DNA from: a virus
Length of the DNA: 34,031 bases
IMG/VR virus record: IMGVR_UViG_3300042907_001323
Coordinates: 1 to 34,031 of that record
Strand: one strand, 5' to 3'
Shown here piece by piece: positions 29,938 through 34,031 of the stretch. Position 1 is the first letter of the stretch, and each line of letters opens with the position of its first letter. A program made the position numbers and the translations under genes. Below the pieces are notes generated by a model. The model saw nothing but the letters and a program-made list of their open reading frames with translations. It searched no databases and was not told where the DNA came from.

Positions 29938-30155
29938 CATTCTGGCTGCCATGGCGCAACACGAAGCAGCGGGCTCAGGACGAGCGTTATGAGGACATGC
30001 GGCAGCAGATCGTCCAGGCGGCGACCGTCGACGAGGTGGAGATGGTGGTGGTGACGGTCCCCGGGCTGAGGCTGGCCAAGCGGATCAGCCCGACGCACGT
30101 GCGGGAATTGCTGTTTGAGGCGGGGAAGCGGGTTGAGGCGATTCGCGGCTGCTGA
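29934..30155 (+). CDS. Small unknown protein
   Basis: A 73-residue protein starting at ATG 29934 overlapping the winged-helix stop. It begins with an aromatic stretch (MTFWLPWRN) and contains a beta-strand EVEMVVVTVPG between two helices. No recognised family. The 49-base gap after it carries GGTT-GATCT-AACC and the AAGGGGAG ribosome-binding site of the replication gene. Confidence 0.5.
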   Translation: MTFWLPWRNTKQRAQDERYEDMRQQIVQAATVDEVEMVVVTVPGLRLAKRISPTHVRELLFEAGKRVEAIRGC

Positions 30156-30204
30156 GCGGCGACGTGACGGTTGATCTAACCACGGACGGAAGGGGAGCGA
30201 GCGG

Positions 30205-31014
30205 ATGGCCAAGAGCCCTGGATTCTGGTTTTTCACTGGCGACTGGATGAAAGACCCCGAGCTTCGGTTTTGCTCGATCTTTGCTCGCGGTTTGCTTGTC
30301 GATTTGCTTTGCATCTTGTTCGAAGCAAAAGAGCGCGGCTACGCGAGCAATCCTGATGGCACACCGAGAACCGACCAGCAGATCGTTGACGCGGTCGCTG
30401 GGAGCTCCCGGGAGGAAAAGTTGGCGGCCCTGCTGGAGTTGGAGAGGAGCGGCGTTCTTTCCCGCGATAAACGAGGGGTTTTGTTCAGCCGGCGGCTGGC
30501 GAGACTTGCCGAGGTGAGCGAAACGCGAAGCAAAAGCGGAAGCAACGGCGGAAGCAAAACTCAAGCAAAACTCAAGCAAACCGCCGAGCAAAAAGACAAG
30601 CAAAACAGGGGGGTTTCGGATTCGGTTTCTGATTCGGTTACTGATACGGGACACACTCGCTGCGCTCGTGTGTCTTCCGACGCGACAACCGCACGCGAGG
30701 GGGGCGAGGACATCCAGGGAATCTGGGAAACCTTCCGCCAAGCCTGGAACAAAACCCCGAACACGAAGCCGTGGAACGGCCTCGGTTGCCCGACCGACGC
30801 CTTCGAGATCGTCAGCGACCTGTCATTCGTCGCGGGATACCCGGCGGCCCTCGAGCGACTGCGAGCCTCGAAGTTCTTCACCGACCCGGCCGCGATGACG
30901 TGGTTTCTCCGCAACTGGCACCGAGTGCTGGCGGGGGAGTTCGACGGCCGGATTGAGCTGGCCGGCAAGCCGAAGCGGAAGATTTTCTCTCTCGACGAGG
31001 AGGTGGCGACATGA
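30205..31014 (+). CDS. Replication initiator protein (O-like)
   Basis: A 269-residue protein. The N-terminus, FWFFTGDWMKDPELRFCSIF-ARGLLVDLLCILFE, is the DUF1376-like winged-helix opening of phage replication proteins (compare F-Y-x-G-D-W-x-x-D-x-x-x-x-x-L). The middle (residues 105-150) is a Lys/Ser/Gln linker ending in three VSDS-type repeats. The C-terminal domain has IWETFRQAWNKTPNTKPWNG and a helical ending. Like lambda O, the gene encloses origin-like repeats, which the linker and part of the N-terminal domain encode. Rare Leu TTG and A-rich codons there differ from neighbouring genes. AAGGGGAG precedes the ATG. Confidence 0.75.
   Translation: MAKSPGFWFFTGDWMKDPELRFCSIFARGLLVDLLCILFEAKERGYASNPDGTPRTDQQIVDAVAGSSREEKLAALLELERSGVLSRDKRGVLFSRRLARLAEVSETRSKSGSNGGSKTQAKLKQTAEQKDKQNRGVSDSVSDSVTDTGHTRCARVSSDATTAREGGEDIQGIWETFRQAWNKTPNTKPWNGLGCPTDAFEIVSDLSFVAGYPAALERLRASKFFTDPAAMTWFLRNWHRVLAGEFDGRIELAGKPKRKIFSLDEEVAT
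30268..30309 (-). repeat. Iteron array A (inverted orientation), four copies
   Basis: TTTGCT begins at 30269, 30280, 30291 and 30303, spaced 11, 11 and 12 bases. On the minus strand the copies read CGAGCAAAAC, CGAGCAAAGA, CAAGCAAACC and AAAGCAAATC. They are built from unusual TTT/TTG/CTT codons for this GC-rich genome. A lone forward copy GAAGCAAAAG follows at 30322. Confidence 0.75.
30528..30606 (+). repeat. Iteron array B (direct orientation), seven copies
   Basis: AGCAAA (one AGCAAC) begins at 30529, 30541, 30553, 30564, 30575, 30587 and 30599, spaced 12, 12, 11, 11, 12 and 12 bases, about one helical turn. Consensus CRAGCAAAMC; CAAGCAAACC occurs in both arrays. This is typical of binding sites for an initiator stacked along one DNA face. 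Confidence 0.85.
30613..30648 (+). repeat. Three tandem 12-mers, candidate unwinding element
   Basis: GTTTCGGATTCG, GTTTCTGATTCG and GTTACTGATACG follow one another without gap, seven bases after array B. They encode VSDS-VSDS-VTDT. They are T-rich relative to the surroundings and recall the AT-rich repeated DUE next to iterons. Confidence 0.7.
30650..30674 (+). repeat. Hairpin at the end of the origin-like region
   Basis: GACACAC (30650-30656) pairs with GTGTGTC (30668-30674), with an inner GC/GC contact. It lies directly after the 12-mers. It may be a priming or assembly structure of the origin. Confidence 0.5.
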
Positions 31015-31565
31015 ACCGCGGCGAGTTTGGCGGCTGGGTGAAGCGGCATCAGGCCCTTTTCCCGAACCTGTCGTCGTGGTTCGAGCAGCAGCCCGAGCCC
31101 CGCGTGATCCTCGACGCCTGGGCGAAGGCGCTGGAACATTGCTCAGCGATCCACGCGGCCGATGCGACCGACCGGATGCTCAGGGGCGTGGCACCGGTGG
31201 TGGGGTTTCAGGACTGGGCCAGCCTGCCATCCGTGGTGCTCCAGCACTGCCGAGTGATGGGCTCGGGCAGGCCCGAGAAGACTGGCGGCCCGGGGTACGC
31301 TCCGGGGGCGATGAAGGCTCTGCAGAAGGCTTTTTGCGAGATGGCCCCGGGGACGGACGGCGAGACGTTCCGCGACTTCGAGGCGCTCATCGGCGTGATG
31401 GACCCGGTTGACTTGACCGACACGAAGCGGCGGATCCTCGACGCGATGGACGCGGGCAAGCTCGGGGCCCACTCTGCGAACCGGCTGCTGGTCAGCGCGG
31501 CGAGGCGGGCCGGGGCGAAGGGGAACGGCAACGCGGGTGACGCATGGGAAGGGGGCCAGGAATGA
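31011..31565 (+). CDS. Putative helicase loader-like protein
   Basis: A 184-residue protein whose ATG overlaps the initiator stop. The N-terminal helical region (FGGWVKRHQALFPNLSSWFE, then ILDAWAKALEHCSAIHAADA-TDRML) resembles the short helical domain of G39P/DnaT-type helicase loaders or replisome organisers. The gene follows the O-like initiator, as P follows O in lambda. No Walker motif is present, so it is not itself a helicase. The C-terminal 80 residues are helical and basic. The family assignment is an inference from layout. Confidence 0.55.
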   Translation: MNRGEFGGWVKRHQALFPNLSSWFEQQPEPRVILDAWAKALEHCSAIHAADATDRMLRGVAPVVGFQDWASLPSVVLQHCRVMGSGRPEKTGGPGYAPGAMKALQKAFCEMAPGTDGETFRDFEALIGVMDPVDLTDTKRRILDAMDAGKLGAHSANRLLVSAARRAGAKGNGNAGDAWEGGQE

Positions 31566-32188
31566 CCAGAACCAACGGACGACAGGCCGGCAACACCACC
31601 GGGAAGGGCCCTAGGATTGTTTCTCCGGGCAAACCAGTGGCCGGGGGGCTCCCGAGACGCCCGGAGGGCGAAGGGGCCGCAGAGGCGACGCTAGGGGCCG
31701 GGGCGAGCGGGCGACCATTCGCCGCATTCTCCCCCTATGCCCGGCGCGAAATCCTCGCCATCGACCCAGGCCCGACCCGGAGCGCTTTCGTTCGGTGGGA
31801 TGGGCAGCGAGTCGTTGACGCGGCGTGGTGCGACAACGAAGAGGTGCGCGACGTGATTGCGATGAACCGCAGGAAGGGGCCGATTGCGATTGAGATGATT
31901 GCGAGCTACGGGATGGCCGTTGGCGCCGACGTCTTTCAAACCTGCGTGGAGATCGGCCGTTTCGTTGAAGTTGCTGAGGGGAACGTGTCTCTGGTCTTTC
32001 GCCGCGACGTGAAGATGCACCTCTGCGGATCTGCTCGAGCGAAGGACGCGAACATCCGGCAAGCCTTGCTCGACCGCCTGGGCCCTGCTGGCACGAAGAA
32101 GGCCCCCGGCCCGCTCTACGGGGTGAAGAGCCATATCTGGGCGGCCCTGGCCGTTGCGATCACGCATGAAGCGGCGGTGAAGGCATGA
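31562..32188 (+). CDS. RuvC-like/RNase H-fold nuclease
   Basis: A 208-residue protein. After about 60 low-complexity residues the RNase H fold starts with ILAIDPGPTRSAFVRWDG (D68), followed by IAIEMIASYG (E111), RRDVKMHLCG-SARAKDANIRQALLDRLG (D162) and KSHIWAALAVAI (H191). This is the order of RuvC-type Holliday junction resolvases. The last acidic position carries His, as in some RuvC proteins. It lies in the replication operon (ATGA overlaps on both sides) and is likely to resolve branched DNA before packaging. Confidence 0.8.
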   Translation: MTRTNGRQAGNTTGKGPRIVSPGKPVAGGLPRRPEGEGAAEATLGAGASGRPFAAFSPYARREILAIDPGPTRSAFVRWDGQRVVDAAWCDNEEVRDVIAMNRRKGPIAIEMIASYGMAVGADVFQTCVEIGRFVEVAEGNVSLVFRRDVKMHLCGSARAKDANIRQALLDRLGPAGTKKAPGPLYGVKSHIWAALAVAITHEAAVKA

Positions 32189-32658
32189 GCGACCAACCCA
32201 CCGGCTGGGCGACGGCGTTCGACCGCCTGGAAGCGGCGATCCGTGGCCGCAGGCTCAGGAGCGCTGCTGACCTGGAACTTGTGACCGCCGTTAGTTTGGC
32301 CGCTGTTGCCGGCAACGAGGCGACGAAGCGCGCGGAGGAGCTGGGGGCCGACGTGGCCGCGCTCCGCTCTCAGGTGCGGGAGCTTCGGGCGGCTGGGCTG
32401 CGACCGATGCCCCCGGTGGTGGCGATCCATCGATACGGCGATCTGGTGGTACTCGATCCGCAGGGGGCGAGGATCATTGCGACCGTCACCGGCGTGATGC
32501 TCGAGGGCGAAGACTTCAAAGGCGTTTCGTACCGACTGGTCTGGTTCAACGACCGGACATTGGTTGTCAATTGGATTGAGGCCCGGCTGGTTGAAGCGGC
32601 GGACGACGACGCGACCCGGGCCGCGGTGGCGTATGGCGGGATGAGGAACGATCAGTAA
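32185..32658 (+). CDS. Unknown protein with small barrel-like C-terminus
   Basis: A 157-residue protein overlapping the nuclease stop. Residues 1-75 are helical and charged (FDRLEAAIRGRRLRSAADLE, RAEELGADVAALRSQVRELR). Residues 78-140 alternate strands (VVAIHRYGDLVVLDPQGARI, VSYRLVWFNDRTLVVNWIEA), like an SH3-like barrel. No family is recognised. It is the last gene of the replication operon. Confidence 0.55.
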   Translation: MSDQPTGWATAFDRLEAAIRGRRLRSAADLELVTAVSLAAVAGNEATKRAEELGADVAALRSQVRELRAAGLRPMPPVVAIHRYGDLVVLDPQGARIIATVTGVMLEGEDFKGVSYRLVWFNDRTLVVNWIEARLVEAADDDATRAAVAYGGMRNDQ

Positions 32659-32687
32659 CAGCGGTTTATTACCTAAAGGAGTTTCCT

Positions 32688-33050
32688 GTGCGTTTTGTTT
32701 CTGTTGCGATTGCGGTGGCGGCTCTGGCTCTCGTTGGTGCGTCCAGCCAGGGAGCGATGGCCCCTCGGAAGTCGCCGGTCCCTGCGGTGATTCCACGGAC
32801 GACGCTGTTCCGCGGCTGGGTGACGGTGACGATCAACGGGCAGACGTTCCCCGGCTACGCCGATTGGCGGGGCTTTCCCGACTCGGTTCCGACCGGCGAT
32901 CCGACCACATGGGTGTTCGTGGGCAGCGGATCGTCCTGGCGGTTGCTGTCGCAAGCGGAGTTGCGGGGCGCGACGGTCAGGCTGGTGCAGCTTGACATGG
33001 GCTACTCCAACGGGCCGTACAAGCCTGGGACGACGGCGACGGGGATGTGA
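32688..33050 (+). CDS. Exported protein with signal peptide, unknown
   Basis: A 120-residue protein starting at GTG 32688 with AAAGGAG 6 bases before. MRFVSVAIAVAALALVGASS followed by QGA looks like a Sec signal peptide with cleavage near residue 20-23. The mature part is beta-rich (GWVTVTINGQTFPGYADWRG, TWVFVGSGSSWRLLS). A phage protein sent to the envelope suggests superinfection exclusion or lysogenic conversion. It sits outside the replication operon, 29 bases after it. Function not known. Confidence 0.6.
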   Translation: MRFVSVAIAVAALALVGASSQGAMAPRKSPVPAVIPRTTLFRGWVTVTINGQTFPGYADWRGFPDSVPTGDPTTWVFVGSGSSWRLLSQAELRGATVRLVQLDMGYSNGPYKPGTTATGM

Positions 33051-33117
33051 GACAACGGGCTGAAGGTTAAATAGGGGATCGCGTTATTCAAGCGGCAACG
33101 CCGCGGGAGGGGTGAGG

Positions 33118-33351
33118 ATGGGTGACAAGAAGCAAGACGCTTTGCTCCACGCGGCCGAACACGCCGACTGGGGGCAGGTGGTGGCAAACGGTGGCCCGCC
33201 GTGCTTCCACCTCTGCGAAGACGGGACGTTTTGCCTGCGGGCGAAGCGCTGGGCGGGCCACGGGGCCAACGCCTACGACGGGAGCCATTCGTTCCTTCCG
33301 TTGCACGCGATGTTAGCGGACTGCATGCGAAAGGAGGGCGAGAAGTGTTGA
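33118..33351 (+). CDS. Small Cys/His protein, unknown
   Basis: A 77-residue protein starting at ATG 33118 behind GGGAGG (33105-33110). It contains CFHLCEDGTFCLRAKRWAGH and later HAMLADCMRK, so C-x3-C-x5-C with several His could bind a metal. A GTG at 33112 is an alternative start. A small GCGGC-AAC-GCCGC hairpin (33092-33104) sits just before the ribosome-binding site. Its stop overlaps the next start. Unknown function. Confidence 0.5.
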   Translation: MGDKKQDALLHAAEHADWGQVVANGGPPCFHLCEDGTFCLRAKRWAGHGANAYDGSHSFLPLHAMLADCMRKEGEKC

Positions 33352-33440
33352 CCAAGGCTCTTTGGTGGCTCACGGCTTTCAACATGGGCATGGCCGTCGC
33401 GTTTCAGATTGCTCGTCTCGCAGTGGAGGCCGCCCGATGA
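33345..33440 (+). CDS. Very small membrane protein, 31 residues
   Basis: GTG at 33345 (or TTG at 33348) follows AAGGAGGG (33331-33338) at a good distance. It encodes a single hydrophobic helix (LWWLTAFNMGMAVAFQIARL) and overlaps both neighbours. The size and one membrane helix recall tiny phage membrane proteins, for example superinfection or lysis regulators, but nothing more can be said. Confidence 0.45.
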   Translation: MLTKALWWLTAFNMGMAVAFQIARLAVEAAR

Positions 33441-34031
33441 CTCACGCATGGTGTTCCGATCCGTCAAGGGACGCCGCCGTCCGAGCGGCCGAGGACAACC
33501 GGACGGGGCCGCTGCCGACGCTTGCAGAGGCCATTGCCCGCCCCTTTGCCGAGGCCGCTGAACGCTCATCGACGGTGGGCAAAACCGGCGAGGGGCAAAG
33601 TGGGAGGCGGACGGAGCGGGTGACGCTGGAGTTTGAAATCGAGCGAGGGTCGCCGCCAAGCGAATGGCCCTGGAGCTACATCCTGAGCCGATCCGATGCA
33701 CTCAAGATGCGTCCTGGCGAATCCGTCCGCGTCGTCGAGGAGACGTGTCCCGACGCATGGGCGCAGACGTTTGCCAGACTAGAAGCCGAGCGTGACGCCG
33801 CGATCCGCGAGCGGGAGGATTCTGTGTCGTTCTGGAAGGGCGAGTTGCGGTCAAGGACGGCAGAGCGTGACGCGGCCCGTGCCCGCGTGGCCGAACTGGA
33901 GGCCGCGAGCGGCGGCGGGGAGGGGGAGCCGGTGGCGATCAGCCCGGCAGAGCGCGACGGGCTACAGGTAATCGTCGATGGAGTTGTCCGGCACGGCAAC
34001 GGGTTCGTTGTCGTTCCTGGGTCAGATTCGC
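33437..34031 (+). CDS. Coiled-coil protein, 3' partial
   Basis: The frame starting at ATG 33437 (ATGA overlap with the preceding stop) stays open to the end of the window, giving at least 198 residues. The middle has a beta-rich ERVTLEFEIERGSPPSEWPW segment. Residues about 110-160 form a coiled coil (ARLEAERDAAIREREDSVSF...AERDAARARVAELEAASGG). It ends in VAISPAERDGLQVIVDGVVR. Unknown function; truncated by the window edge. Confidence 0.6.
   Translation, partial: MTHAWCSDPSRDAAVRAAEDNRTGPLPTLAEAIARPFAEAAERSSTVGKTGEGQSGRRTERVTLEFEIERGSPPSEWPWSYILSRSDALKMRPGESVRVVEETCPDAWAQTFARLEAERDAAIREREDSVSFWKGELRSRTAERDAARARVAELEAASGGGEGEPVAISPAERDGLQVIVDGVVRHGNGFVVVPGSDS

Noticed and set aside
1-34031. 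CRISPR array, rRNA genes, insertion sequences or retron/DGR reverse transcriptase
   Set aside because: No regularly spaced 25-40-base repeats, no rRNA-like stretch, no transposase, and no reverse transcriptase motif was seen on either strand.

Overview
The window is one continuous stretch of a GC-rich, temperate, tailed bacteriophage genome with siphovirus gene order and an HK97-type head. The phage nature rests on recognisable terminase, portal, prohead protease, capsid, tail chaperone with a frameshift, tape measure, tyrosine integrase, YqaJ exonuclease and replication genes. No bacterial housekeeping gene is visible. The host is not identifiable with certainty. The high GC, the many unmatched small proteins and the style of the integrase hint at an undersampled phylum (Planctomycetes is my guess, unverified).

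Left part (1-17761, all + strand): an asparagine-synthase-like fragment and a SAM methyltransferase lead into terminase small and large subunits, portal, a HAD phosphatase-prohead protease fusion, a zinc-ribbon miniprotein, the major capsid protein, a probable decoration protein ending in a strong terminator, a glycosyltransferase, head-tail joining proteins, two paralogous tail-tube-like proteins, tail chaperones G and GT joined by a -1 frameshift at GGGAAAC, the tape measure protein, and five tail-tip or accessory proteins. Most genes overlap by ATGA or lie a few bases apart, so this is a long late operon. No endolysin or holin is recognisable.

Middle part (17788-25286): small proteins, a calcineurin-like phosphoesterase and a dNMP kinase, then a 320-base gene-free stretch with G-runs, a palindrome and a candidate promoter. 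Next come mini-genes, several sharing a start-associated sequence (GGAGACGAACGATG and variants) and separated by GC-rich hairpins. They are interrupted by a leftward integrase gene, a 3' tRNA-Arg(ACG)-like sequence that is the likely attP core, and small HTH regulators. Phage genes on both sides of the tRNA fragment suggest the sequence comes from the free or circular form rather than an integrated prophage.

Right part (25283-34031, + strand): YqaJ-type exonuclease, a probable annealing protein and a DUF1351-like coiled-coil protein behind a potentially structured leader form a recombination module. Small regulators, a replication initiator, a helicase-loader candidate and a RuvC-like nuclease form the replication module. 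The initiator gene carries two arrays of CRAGCAAAMC-type repeats in opposite orientation, each phased at 11-12 bp, followed by three 12-mers and a hairpin: a strong candidate for an in-gene replication origin. The window ends inside a coiled-coil protein gene.
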